From positions 1 through 7,037 of the forward strand of contig JAQCHG010000084.1 in NCBI GenBank assembly GCA_027619675.1: a stretch of 7,037 nt of DNA, read 5' to 3'. Positions 1 to 6,283 of the stretch are shown in pieces. Position numbers and translations under genes: made by a program. Origin of the DNA: Cyanobacteriota bacterium (GTDB lineage Bacteria; Cyanobacteriota; Cyanobacteriia; Phormidesmidales; Phormidesmidaceae). A model generated the notes under the pieces. That model was not told the origin of the DNA and did no database searches. It worked only from the letters and a program-made list of their open reading frames with translations. Position 1 is the stretch's first letter. Each line of letters starts with the position of its first letter.

Positions 1-654
1 CACCGCCGCTAACCCCTTGGCCCGCACCACCAATTCCCCGGTAGCGGGGTCCCAATCTAAGGCGTTGAGAATGCGATCGAGATCGAGATGGCCATAGGAG
101 GCCCCCGTAAAGTAGCTGTCCCGCATCAAGTAATCGAGGCGATCGCAGTCTAGCTGGCTGGACACCAACTGCCACACCAGGGGTAGCGGGTGGGTGTGGG
201 TGTAGACCTGATCGATGGCGGCGGCCAAATCGGGGCTGTAGCGATCCAACCGCGATCGCAGAGGCGGCGATTCCTTCACCAGACGACGGGTCCAGGTCTC
301 ATGGTGGAAGTGGAATAAATCCTCAGCGGCATGGCTGAAGGGACCGTGACCGATGTCGTGGAGGAGGGCGGCGCAGAGCACCGTGGCCCGATGATCTGCC
401 AATGGGGGGTAGCGCCGGATGAGCCCATCAAAGGCCCGACGGGCCAGGGCCATCACCCCCAAAGCGTGGGTAAAGCGGGAACTCTCGGCCCCATGGAAGG
501 TGAGGCTGGCGGGTCCCAACTGGCGAATCCGCCGCAGCCGCTGAAACGGCGGCGTATCGATCAGGTCAATGAGGAGTGCTTCAACGGGGTCCTGGTGATC
601 CAGGGTGATGGCCCCATGTAGGGGATCGTGGTAAGTGCGGCGTTTAGGCGACAC
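1..654 (-). CDS. HD-domain phosphohydrolase (SAMHD1/dGTPase-like), C-terminus cut by window edge
   Basis: This is a metal-dependent HD-superfamily phosphohydrolase of the COG1078/SAMHD1-like type, probably cytosolic. Relatives hydrolyse dNTPs or other nucleotides; the substrate here is unknown. The window holds 218 residues and the frame is still open at base 1. Visible motifs are an N-terminal RTYHDPLHGAI (residues 6-16), the block FQRLRRIRQLG (37-47), H63 in RFTHALG, the HD doublet H99-D100 in LLHDIGHGPFSH, and QLDCDRLDYLMRD (167-179). By alignment to SAMHD1, D171 would be the fourth metal ligand. All four ligands are present, so the protein should be active. The start is GTG at 654-652. 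It is the only usable start after the in-frame stop at 678-676, and it lies inside the last codons of ctpA, giving an 11-base overlap in another frame. Translational coupling to ctpA is therefore likely. The family call is firm; a biochemical role is not. Confidence 0.9.
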   Translation of the reverse strand, partial: MSPKRRTYHDPLHGAITLDHQDPVEALLIDLIDTPPFQRLRRIRQLGPASLTFHGAESSRFTHALGVMALARRAFDGLIRRYPPLADHRATVLCAALLHDIGHGPFSHAAEDLFHFHHETWTRRLVKESPPLRSRLDRYSPDLAAAIDQVYTHTHPLPLVWQLVSSQLDCDRLDYLMRDSYFTGASYGHLDLDRILNALDWDPATGELVVRAKGLAAV

Positions 655-1879
655 GCTGCCCCACCAATTGTTGGGCTAACAGGTCCACAGCGGCCTGGTA
701 TTGGGTATCGGCGGCGGTGGCAATTTGGTCGCGTCGGATGGGATCCAGGGATACCCGCTTATCGGGCCGGATGCCCCGACGGTTGATGTCGTGGTGGGCG
801 GGGGTCTCATAGCGGGCCACGGTTACCACCAAGCCAGACCCGTCCGAGAGATCAAATAGAGATTGAATCAAGCCCTTACCAAAGGTGCGATCGCCCACCA
901 GCACCGCCCGCCGATTATCTTGCAAGGCCCCGGCCAAAATTTCGCTAGCGCTAGCGGTACCTTCATTGACTAACACGGCCAACGGTGCCTGGGTCAAGGG
1001 CACCCCATCCGCTTCGTAGCTATCCAGCACCCCCTGACGGTTGACGGTGTAGACGATGGTGCCTTCCGCTAGCCACTGCCGCGCAATCTGAATGCCCGCC
1101 GTCAGCAGTCCCCCAGGGTTGTTGCGCAGGTCCAGCACATAGGCTTGGGCACCCGCCGCCTCTAAACTGCGGACAGCCGCCGCCACCCCCGCCACCGCAT
1201 TGCCGTTGAACTGGCTGAGGCGGATATAGCCGATCGCCCCGTCGTTTTCCAAGGGTTTCAACTCAAAGCTGACGGGGTTAAGACTAATGCGATCGCGCAC
1301 CACCTGCACCCGCTGCACTTGGGCCTGCCCAGGCCGTGCCACCATCAGGGTTACCTGGCTACCCACGGGTCCCCGCATGTGCTGGGCCGCTTCATCTAGG
1401 GTGAGGGTGGTGGTGGCGGTGCCGTCAATTTCGAGGATGCGATCGCGGGGCTGCAAGCCAGCGGTTTCCGCCGGAGAGCCCTCCACCGGGGCAATCACCT
1501 GAAGCACCCCGTCCTTTTCATCCTTCGCAATTTGCAACCCCACCCCCGTCAACTCCCCGGCGGTATTGGTTTGCAAACTGCGGTATTTCTCAGGGGTCAA
1601 AAATCGAGTGTAGGGATCCCCCAAACTCGACAACATGTCGTCCACTGCGGCATAGGCCTCGGCAGGGGTCGCTAAGGGCTGCTGAAGCCAATGCTGACGC
1701 ACAAACCACCAATTCTGGTGGTTAAACGTTTCATCAACGTAGGCGCGATTGACAATGCGCCACACCTCAGACACCAGTTGATGGCCATCGGTGAGAGCCT
1801 GGGCCGACGATGGAGCCCCCAGCACCAAGGCCACCATCACCATCAAAATGCTGAACCAGCGTGCAACCTGCTTTGCCAT
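644..1879 (-). CDS. ctpA: Carboxyl-terminal processing protease CtpA (S41 family), D1 maturation
   Basis: CtpA is a serine endopeptidase with a Ser/Lys dyad. In cyanobacteria it removes the C-terminal extension of the photosystem II D1 precursor in the thylakoid lumen, so that the manganese cluster can assemble. The protein has 411 residues, usual for CtpA. A signal peptide covers residues 1-28 (basic start, hydrophobic core, likely cleavage after AQA). The conserved AYVDETFNHQNWW stretch lies at 46-58, a PDZ domain at about 105-195, and the protease core after 215. Catalytic residues match the family spacing: D250 and R252 in LDLRNNPGG, S310 and E313 in TASASEILAG, and K335 in FGKG (25 residues after the serine). 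The C-terminal half is close to what I recall of Synechocystis CtpA, which favours CtpA over the paralogues CtpB and CtpC. The ATG at 1879 is followed at once by the signal peptide. An AGGGG ends one base before the ATG, too close to act as a ribosome site. It is divergent from petB. Confidence 0.95.
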   Translation of the reverse strand: MAKQVARWFSILMVMVALVLGAPSSAQALTDGHQLVSEVWRIVNRAYVDETFNHQNWWFVRQHWLQQPLATPAEAYAAVDDMLSSLGDPYTRFLTPEKYRSLQTNTAGELTGVGLQIAKDEKDGVLQVIAPVEGSPAETAGLQPRDRILEIDGTATTTLTLDEAAQHMRGPVGSQVTLMVARPGQAQVQRVQVVRDRISLNPVSFELKPLENDGAIGYIRLSQFNGNAVAGVAAAVRSLEAAGAQAYVLDLRNNPGGLLTAGIQIARQWLAEGTIVYTVNRQGVLDSYEADGVPLTQAPLAVLVNEGTASASEILAGALQDNRRAVLVGDRTFGKGLIQSLFDLSDGSGLVVTVARYETPAHHDINRRGIRPDKRVSLDPIRRDQIATAADTQYQAAVDLLAQQLVGQRVA

Positions 1880-1887
1880 ACCCCTGA

Positions 1888-1911
1888 TTGTAGACGGATG
1901 GTTGTAGACGG
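1888..1911. repeat. Tandem 10-base direct repeat in the ctpA leader
   Basis: TTGTAGACGG occurs at 1888-1897 and again at 1902-1911, identical and 14 bases apart, just upstream of the ctpA start. It may be a slippage duplication or a paired binding site in the ctpA leader. Nothing in the sequence decides between these. Confidence 0.7.
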
Positions 1912-1969
1912 TAGCCCCCAGACACTAGGGCTGTCATCCATGATGGGACGCGGGATAAATACATGAAGC

Positions 1970-1977
1970 TTTGTAAC
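1970..1977 (-). promoter_or_regulatory. HLR1-like half-site facing ctpA (possible RpaB site)
   Basis: Read on the minus strand this is GTTACAAA, matching all 8 positions of the HLR1 half-site (G/T)TTACA(T/A)(T/A) bound by the cyanobacterial response regulator RpaB. A full HLR1 has two such halves separated by 2 bases. The second half here (TTCATGTA) matches only 5 of 8, so this is a candidate, not a call. It lies about 90 bases upstream of the ctpA start. Confidence 0.25.
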
Positions 1978-2107
1978 AAACTTTCAGACAGATCCCCCGC
2001 GATCGCCCCTGATCCTGAGGACTGGTCACCATCCTGGTTCTGGCTTTCAGTCCGGCCAAATCCCATGAATCCTAAGCCCCCAAAGGGCTAGGGACTGTTT
2101 TAACTGT

Positions 2108-2115
2108 GTTACATT
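2108..2115 (+). promoter_or_regulatory. HLR1-like half-site facing petB (possible RpaB site)
   Basis: GTTACATT matches all 8 positions of the HLR1 half-site consensus, on the petB-coding strand and 41 bases before its start. The neighbouring octamer at the right spacing upstream (TTTTAACT, 2098-2105) matches 5 of 8. It overlaps a possible -10 element (TACATT), a position from which RpaB would be expected to repress. Support comes from consensus matching only. Confidence 0.25.
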
Positions 2116-2156
2116 CTTAAAGACTGCACTGCGTAGATTATTTAGCTGCCCGCTTC

Positions 2157-2825
2157 ATGTTTACAAAGCAAGTAACGAATTCAAAAGCTTATCAGTGGTT
2201 CAACGAACGACTGGAAGTGCAGGCGATCGCCGATGACATTTCCAGTAAGTACGTCCCTCCCCACGTCAGTATCTTCTACTGCCTGGGGGGGATTACCCTG
2301 ACCTGTTTCGTCATCCAGTTCGCCACCGGCTTTGCGATGACCTTCTACTACAAGCCGACGGTTACCGAAGCCTTTAGCTCCGTTCAGTACCTAATGACGG
2401 ACGTTAACTTTGGCTGGTTGATTCGCTCCATCCACCGTTGGTCCGCCAGCATGATGGTGCTGATGATGATCCTCCACGTCTTCCGCGTGTACTTGACCGG
2501 CGGCTTCAAGAAGCCCCGCGAGTTGACCTGGGTGACTGGGGTGGTGCTAGCGGTGATTACCGTCAGCTTCGGCGTGACCGGCTACTCCCTCCCCTGGGAC
2601 CAAGTGGGCTACTGGGCCGTGAAGATTGTGTCCGGTGTGCCTGGGGCCATCCCCGTGGTGGGTTCCACCATCGTCGAACTGATGCGGGGTGGTGAAGCGG
2701 TGGGTCAAGCCACCCTGACTCGCTTCTACAGCTTGCACACCTTCGTGTTGCCCTGGGCGATCGCGGTGTTCATGCTGCTCCACTTCCTGATGATTCGGAA
2801 GCAAGGCATTTCCGGTCCTTTGTAA
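2157..2825 (+). CDS. petB: Cytochrome b6 of the cytochrome b6f complex
   Basis: Cytochrome b6 is the haem-bearing core subunit of the thylakoid b6f complex, which oxidises plastoquinol, reduces plastocyanin or cytochrome c6, and pumps protons. The length, 222 residues, is the cyanobacterial norm. Four membrane helices are seen at about 41-65, 97-115, 125-145 and 195-213. The four b-haem ligands are H93 and H107 on helix B and H194 and H209 on helix D, with the b6-type spacings of 14 and 15. C42 corresponds to the cysteine that covalently holds haem c(n)/c(i), residue 35 in the 215-residue numbering. Family signatures [26 protein letters not shown] and RKQGISGPL are intact. The N-terminal MFTKQV extension is usual for cyanobacterial PetB and supports the ATG at 2157, which has no Shine-Dalgarno site. 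petD follows after 84 bases. No residue of importance appears to be missing. Confidence 0.98.
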   Translation: MFTKQVTNSKAYQWFNERLEVQAIADDISSKYVPPHVSIFYCLGGITLTCFVIQFATGFAMTFYYKPTVTEAFSSVQYLMTDVNFGWLIRSIHRWSASMMVLMMILHVFRVYLTGGFKKPRELTWVTGVVLAVITVSFGVTGYSLPWDQVGYWAVKIVSGVPGAIPVVGSTIVELMRGGEAVGQATLTRFYSLHTFVLPWAIAVFMLLHFLMIRKQGISGPL

Positions 2826-2837
2826 AGGCTCGCTAAC

Positions 2838-2878
2838 AACCGTGCTGGGGTTCCTAGCGCGGTTGAGCTTTTTTCTTT
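2838..2878 (+). terminator. Terminator-like hairpin between petB and petD
   Basis: The arm AACCGTGCT (2838-2846) pairs with AGCGCGGTT (2856-2864) over 9 pairs, one of them a G-T wobble, around a 9-base loop. Four bases later comes T6-C-T3 (2869-2878). An outer GCTC/GAGC pair (2828-2831 with 2865-2868) could extend it across a bulge. The form is that of an intrinsic terminator, but it sits inside an operon whose products are needed in equal amounts. It may act as a leaky terminator or protect the 3' end of petB mRNA. Confidence 0.65.
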
Positions 2879-2909
2879 AAACTGTCCATAAATTCTGAGT
2901 CCGAGCGCT

Positions 2910-3392
2910 ATGGCAACCATCAAGAAGCCGGATCTAAGCGATCCTAAGCTGAGAGAGAAACTCAAGATGGGCATGGGCCACAACTATTATGGTGAGCCCG
3001 CTTGGCCCAATGACCTGCTTTATATCTTCCCCGTCGTAATTTTTGGGACCATCGCCTGCTGCGTTGCTCTAGCAGTGTTGGATCCTGCCATGGTTGGGGA
3101 GCCGGCCAATCCCTTCGCGACCCCGCTAGAGATTCTGCCTGAGTGGTACCTCTACCCCACCTTCCAGATTCTGCGGATTGTGCCGAACAAACTGCTGGGG
3201 ATTGGGGCCATGACGGCGATTCCCTTGGGGCTGATGCTGGTGCCCTTCCTAGAGAGCGTCAACAAGTTCCAAAACCCCTTCCGCCGTCCCTTGGCCACCA
3301 GCGTCTTCCTCTTTGGGACCTTGGTGACCCTGTGGTTGGGCATTGGGGCAACCTTCCCCATTCGCGAGTCTTTGACCCTGGGCTTGTTCTAG
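2910..3392 (+). CDS. petD: Subunit IV of the cytochrome b6f complex
   Basis: PetD matches the C-terminal half of mitochondrial cytochrome b. With PetB it forms the quinol-oxidising site on the lumenal side of the thylakoid b6f complex. The protein has 160 residues, the standard length. The Qo motif PEWY is at 77-80, with E78 the expected proton-accepting glutamate. Three membrane helices lie at about 36-57, 94-115 and 128-148. The N-terminal [15 protein letters not shown] is typical and fixes the ATG at 2910; there is no Shine-Dalgarno site. The gene lies 84 bases after petB, behind a terminator-like hairpin, and ends before a strong terminator, so petBD forms a closed two-gene unit. A weak promoter-like pair (TTGAGC at 2863, CATAAA at 2887, spacer 18) could give petD some independent transcription; this is speculative. 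Confidence 0.98.
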   Translation: MATIKKPDLSDPKLREKLKMGMGHNYYGEPAWPNDLLYIFPVVIFGTIACCVALAVLDPAMVGEPANPFATPLEILPEWYLYPTFQILRIVPNKLLGIGAMTAIPLGLMLVPFLESVNKFQNPFRRPLATSVFLFGTLVTLWLGIGATFPIRESLTLGLF

Positions 3393-3422
3393 GGCTCGGT
3401 TAAGACCCTTGTTGTATCTTTG

Positions 3423-3472
3423 AATATCGCGCCCTCCCGTTGGTTTACCCTGGGAAGGGCGCGATATTTTTT
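3423..3472 (+). terminator. Strong intrinsic terminator of petBD
   Basis: A perfect 13-pair stem, AATATCGCGCCCT (3423-3435) with AGGGCGCGATATT (3456-3468), can extend by three more C-G pairs across one bulged A. It runs into six Ts (3467-3472). It lies 31 bases after the petD stop and closes the petBD unit. It also rules out a translation start for the next gene immediately behind it at 3475. Confidence 0.93.
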
Positions 3473-3546
3473 GGGTGCATTGCCAACTATCAACCATAGG
3501 CTTTGGAAACCTGGGGCAACCGGATAGGCAAACGGTAGGGCAGGGC

Positions 3547-3969
3547 ATGCTGAGGCAGGGAAGTTTGGTGGTGGAAAGTCGCTTGGAAGCCTTGTTGCGG
3601 GTGCAACGATGGTTTAAAGATTTTTGTGCTTCCTTGGAAACGGACTGCCTGTGGATTGGCGATCGGTTTGACTATCTGAATTTGGCCCTGGCGGAGGGCT
3701 TCACTAACGCTGTGCGCCATGCCCATGGACAGTTGCCGCCAGAAACCCCCATTGATATTGAGGTATCTGTGCAGCCCGATCGCATTGATATCCAAATCTG
3801 GGATCGGGGACAACCCTTTGATCCCAATGGGCTGACAGAGCCAGAACCGGGCACCCTATCTTCTACCGGGGGTTATGGTTGGTTTCTTTTGCGGCGCGCC
3901 ACGGATGAAGTGAACTATTACCGCCGCCGCGATCGCAACTGTTTAGCCATTACCCAGTACCGAGTTTAG
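3547..3969 (+). CDS. Small GHKL ATP-binding protein, RsbW-like anti-sigma/serine kinase family
   Basis: This soluble 140-residue protein is a stand-alone histidine-kinase-type ATPase domain of the RsbW/SpoIIAB class. Such proteins bind sigma factors or phosphorylate STAS-domain antagonists in partner-switching systems. The N box is EGFTNAVRHAHG (E50, N54, H58). The G1 box is WDRGQPFDP (D86, G88). The G2 box is TGGYGWFLLRRATDEV (G108, G109, G111). No receiver, sensor or membrane part is present. The frame extends back to a GTG at 3475, but that start lies just behind the petBD terminator. The ATG at 3547, with the purine-rich GGGCAGGG just upstream, is preferred and gives the usual family length. 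The stop is 7 bases before the dehydratase start, so the genes are probably co-transcribed. No STAS antagonist or sigma factor is visible nearby, so the target is unknown. Confidence 0.85.
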   Translation: MLRQGSLVVESRLEALLRVQRWFKDFCASLETDCLWIGDRFDYLNLALAEGFTNAVRHAHGQLPPETPIDIEVSVQPDRIDIQIWDRGQPFDPNGLTEPEPGTLSSTGGYGWFLLRRATDEVNYYRRRDRNCLAITQYRV

Positions 3970-3976
3970 AGTTCCT

Positions 3977-4978
3977 ATGGCAGCCACGGCACTGATTACC
4001 GGCATCACGGGCCAAGACGGCTACTACCTCAGTCAGTTGCTGTTGAGCAAAGGGTATCGCGTGGTGGGGTTGGTGCCGCCGGGTCGACAGGGCAGTGTGG
4101 CCAAGCTAGACGAATTGGCGACCCAAGTCGAAGTCCGTCTTTTGGACCTCACCGACGCCCAGGCTCTACAAGCGGCGGTAGCTGAACTCCAGCCCCAGGA
4201 AATTTACAACCTGGCGGCCCCCAGTTTTGTCCCCGCCTCTTGGGAGGATCCCCTTGGCACCCTGGACTTGATTACCGGCACCGCCACCCGTCTGCTGGAC
4301 GGTATTCGCCAAGCGGGGTTAGAGACCCGCTTTTACCAAGCCAGCAGTTCCGAAATTTTTGGCGATGTGCAGTCGTCTCCCCAGTCAGAGACCACCCCCT
4401 TTCGGCCCAAAAACCCCTATGGAGCAGCCAAACTCCACGCCCACTGGACCATGGTGCACCACCGCGATCGCTACGGCTTATTTGCCTGTAGCGGAGTGCT
4501 GTATAACCATGAATCCCCCCGGCGACCGCCCCAATTTGTTACCCGCAAAGTTACCCTAGCTGCCGCTGCCATCAAACTGGGGCTGCGCGATCGCCTCCCC
4601 ATGGGCAATCTAGAAGCCAAGCGTGACTGGGGCTTTGCCGGGGACTATGTGGAGGCCATGTGGCGCATGTTGCAGGCCGACAGCCCCGAAGACTACGTGA
4701 TTGGCACGGGCATCCTCCACACGGTGCAGGACCTAGTCGCCACCGCCTTTGCCAGCGTGGATTTGGATTGGCAAGCCTATGTGGACGTGGATCCCAACCT
4801 GCTGCGGCGGGATGAGCACTTTCAACTGGTGGCTGATCCCCACAAGGCCAATACCCAACTGCACTGGTCTCCCCAGGTGAGCTTTACAGCCTTAGTGGAA
4901 ACCATGGTGCGGACCGACCTCGAACGGCTCCGCAGTGGACAGGTATCCCCCTTGGCGGCCACCCAACCGACAGCCTAG
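3977..4978 (+). CDS. GDP-mannose 4,6-dehydratase-like protein, divergent form
   Basis: This extended short-chain dehydrogenase is most like GDP-mannose 4,6-dehydratase. That enzyme makes GDP-4-keto-6-deoxymannose, precursor of GDP-fucose, GDP-rhamnose and related sugars. The Rossmann motif is GITGQDG (G9, G12, G15). The catalytic set is S124 (in ASSSEIFG), E126, Y148 and K152 (NPYGAAK), with the 24-residue spacing known for the E. coli enzyme's T132-Y156. Substrate-side blocks YNHESPRR (176-183), FVTRK (187-191) and RDWGFAGDYVEAMW (216-229) are preserved. The stretch after the second strand is odd: GLVPPGRQGSVAKL (31-44) replaces the longer RRSS...NT.R segment that binds the NADPH phosphate in classical GMD. 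Length is 333 residues, slightly short. It may be a distinct subfamily with altered cofactor or product, so I give no symbol. It lies 7 bases after the ATPase gene and 14 before the glycosyltransferase. Confidence 0.88.
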   Translation: MAATALITGITGQDGYYLSQLLLSKGYRVVGLVPPGRQGSVAKLDELATQVEVRLLDLTDAQALQAAVAELQPQEIYNLAAPSFVPASWEDPLGTLDLITGTATRLLDGIRQAGLETRFYQASSSEIFGDVQSSPQSETTPFRPKNPYGAAKLHAHWTMVHHRDRYGLFACSGVLYNHESPRRPPQFVTRKVTLAAAAIKLGLRDRLPMGNLEAKRDWGFAGDYVEAMWRMLQADSPEDYVIGTGILHTVQDLVATAFASVDLDWQAYVDVDPNLLRRDEHFQLVADPHKANTQLHWSPQVSFTALVETMVRTDLERLRSGQVSPLAATQPTA

Positions 4979-4980
4979 AC

Positions 4981-4987
4981 AAGGAGG
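4981..4987 (+). promoter_or_regulatory. Strong ribosome binding site that sets the glycosyltransferase start
   Basis: AAGGAGG lies 5 bases upstream of the GTG at 4993. It is the only near-perfect Shine-Dalgarno sequence before a gene in this window, where most starts lack one. It supports GTG as the true start of the glycosyltransferase and suggests efficient re-initiation after the dehydratase stop. Confidence 0.85.
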
Positions 4988-4992
4988 ACACC

Positions 4993-6108
4993 GTGGCCCG
5001 CATTGGCTTTGTGTTTCTGCAAATCTTCTCCTGCGAGGGCGGCATTCAGTCCTACGTCAAGGATGTGTTGCGGGCCTATCAGGGCAACCCCGATCTGCCC
5101 CCCGCTGACCTATTGCTGCTGCGGGATGGCCCTGACTGTGATGTGCCCTTTGCCCACGACAGGTTCACCCTGCGGTACTTTAAATCCGCGTCTGCCAACT
5201 GGGGGCGACTGCGGCTGGCGGTGGCCCTAGCCTGGGGGCTGTTGCGGGGGCGCTACAGCCAGGTAATTTGCGGCCATACCCGCCTAGGTCCCCTGGTTGC
5301 CCCCCTGTGTCGAGCCTTTGGGGTGCCCTATCAGGTGATGACCTACGGCAAAGAGGTGTGGAACCCCTTGCCCTCTGGTCAACAACAGGCCTTGCAGCGG
5401 GCTGATGGGGTCTGGTGCATCAGCCGCTACAGCCGGAACTTGGCCTGTAAAGCCAATCAAATCGATCTTAATAACATGCATCTGCTGTCCTGTGCCGTGG
5501 ATGGCCAGGTCTTTAGCCCCGGTCCCAAACCGCCGGAGCTTTTGGCCAAATATGGACTAGAAGGGGCACAGGTGTTGATGACCGTCGCCCGACTGTGGTC
5601 TGGGGATATCTATAAGGGGGTGGATGTGACCCTGCGGGCCTTACCCGCGATCGCCCAAGCCTTCCCCGCCGTGAAGTATTTGGTGATTGGTCGGGGGGAT
5701 GATCAACCCCGCCTCGCCCAACTGGCCCAGGCGTTAGGGATTGCTGATCGGGTAGTGTTTGCTGGATTTGTGCCCACCGCCTCCCTAGCGGACCACTATC
5801 GTCTGGCGGACGCCTATGTCATGCCCTCCCAAGAAGGCTTCGGCATTGTCTATATGGAAGCCATGGCCTGCGAAGTGCCGGTGCTATCAGGAGATGCCGA
5901 CGGTTCCGCCGATCCCCTCCAGGATGGGCGGGTGGGCTGGCGGGTGCCCCATCGTGATCCAGATGCGGTGGCCGCTGCCTGCATAGAGATTCTGCGGGGA
6001 GAGGATCCCCGCTGTAACGGCCCTTGGTTGCGCCAGGAAACCCTAGCCCGCTTCAGCCAAGAAAGTTTACAGACCCAACTGGCCACCCTGCTGCAACTGC
6101 CCCCATAG
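4993..6108 (+). CDS. Glycosyltransferase, GT4 family (GT-B fold)
   Basis: This retaining glycosyltransferase of 371 residues probably transfers a sugar from a nucleotide donor to a glycan or lipid acceptor at the cytoplasmic face of the membrane. The N-terminal acceptor domain starts with GFVFLQIFSCEGGIQSYV (5-22), whose GGIQ loop is typical of GT4. The C-terminal donor domain shows VARLW (198-202), K208, the strand YLVIGRGDD (229-237), the DRVVFAGFV block (252-260), and the E-x7-E motif from E281 (EGFGIVYME) to E289. R200 and K208 are the expected donor-phosphate contacts. No membrane helix is present. The GTG start is set by AAGGAGG 5 bases upstream. It follows the dehydratase by 14 bases, which suggests a GDP-linked donor made by that pathway, though the donor cannot be read from sequence. 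No clear terminator follows; a weak CAAGC/GCTTG hairpin at 6136-6153 has no T-run. Confidence 0.9.
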   Translation: MARIGFVFLQIFSCEGGIQSYVKDVLRAYQGNPDLPPADLLLLRDGPDCDVPFAHDRFTLRYFKSASANWGRLRLAVALAWGLLRGRYSQVICGHTRLGPLVAPLCRAFGVPYQVMTYGKEVWNPLPSGQQQALQRADGVWCISRYSRNLACKANQIDLNNMHLLSCAVDGQVFSPGPKPPELLAKYGLEGAQVLMTVARLWSGDIYKGVDVTLRALPAIAQAFPAVKYLVIGRGDDQPRLAQLAQALGIADRVVFAGFVPTASLADHYRLADAYVMPSQEGFGIVYMEAMACEVPVLSGDADGSADPLQDGRVGWRVPHRDPDAVAAACIEILRGEDPRCNGPWLRQETLARFSQESLQTQLATLLQLPP

Positions 6109-6283
6109 GTTGCCAGTGGGAAACCCCCCGGTAGCCAAGCACTTCACGGCTTGCTCTGCAATCTTTGGCCCTGGGCTAGGTAGCCATTCCCGCTAGGTTT
6201 GTCTAGGGTGGGGATCGCGGCGATGGCAGCGATCAGATTGACGGGAATGTGGTCTAGGCTGAAGGAGTCTTGGGGTTGAGCCC

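Larger units (their letters stand above)
1880..2156. promoter_or_regulatory. Divergent ctpA/petB intergenic control region
   Basis: This 277-base gap must carry the promoters of ctpA (leftward) and petB (rightward). No textbook -35/-10 pair is clear. Candidate -10-like elements are TATTTAT on the minus strand (1961-1955) for ctpA, and TACATT (2110-2115) or TAGATT (2134-2139) for petB; all are weak. The region also holds one HIP1 site (1999-2006), a short hairpin AGCCC/GGGCT (2075-2089), and three mutually complementary hexamers: GGACTG at 2019 and 2092, CAGTCC at 2048. Neither gene has a good Shine-Dalgarno site. I see no small gene or RNA gene that I can support here. Confidence 0.6.

Noticed and set aside
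331..621. Open frame of 96 codons on the plus strand
   Set aside because: It lies wholly antisense to the HD phosphohydrolase, whose motifs are unmistakable. Its own translation is low-complexity, shows no domain and has no ribosome site.
1767..2066. Minus-strand open frame of 99 codons spanning the ctpA start and the intergenic region
   Set aside because: It overlaps the ctpA signal-peptide coding region in another frame and has no recognisable domain. It is best explained as a chance frame in GC-rich DNA.
1880..2156. tRNA, small RNA or NtcA (GTA-N8-TAC) site in the divergent spacer
   Set aside because: No cloverleaf arms could be found and no NtcA-type palindrome with the right spacing is present. 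A small RNA cannot be supported without expression data.
3475..3546. GTG at 3475 as the start of the RsbW-like ATPase
   Set aside because: It sits 3 bases after the T-run of the petBD terminator and would leave no room for a promoter or leader. The added 24 residues match no part of the ATPase fold, and the ATG at 3547 gives the usual length.
6136..6153. CAAGC/GCTTG hairpin as a terminator of the glycosyltransferase operon
   Set aside because: The stem has 5 pairs, with a mismatch next to it and no T-tract, so intrinsic termination is not supported.
6174..6185. Palindrome GGCTAGGTAGCC after the glycosyltransferase
   Set aside because: The arms are only 5 bases with a 2-base loop and no T-run follows. 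It is too small to call a terminator and too weak to call a binding site.
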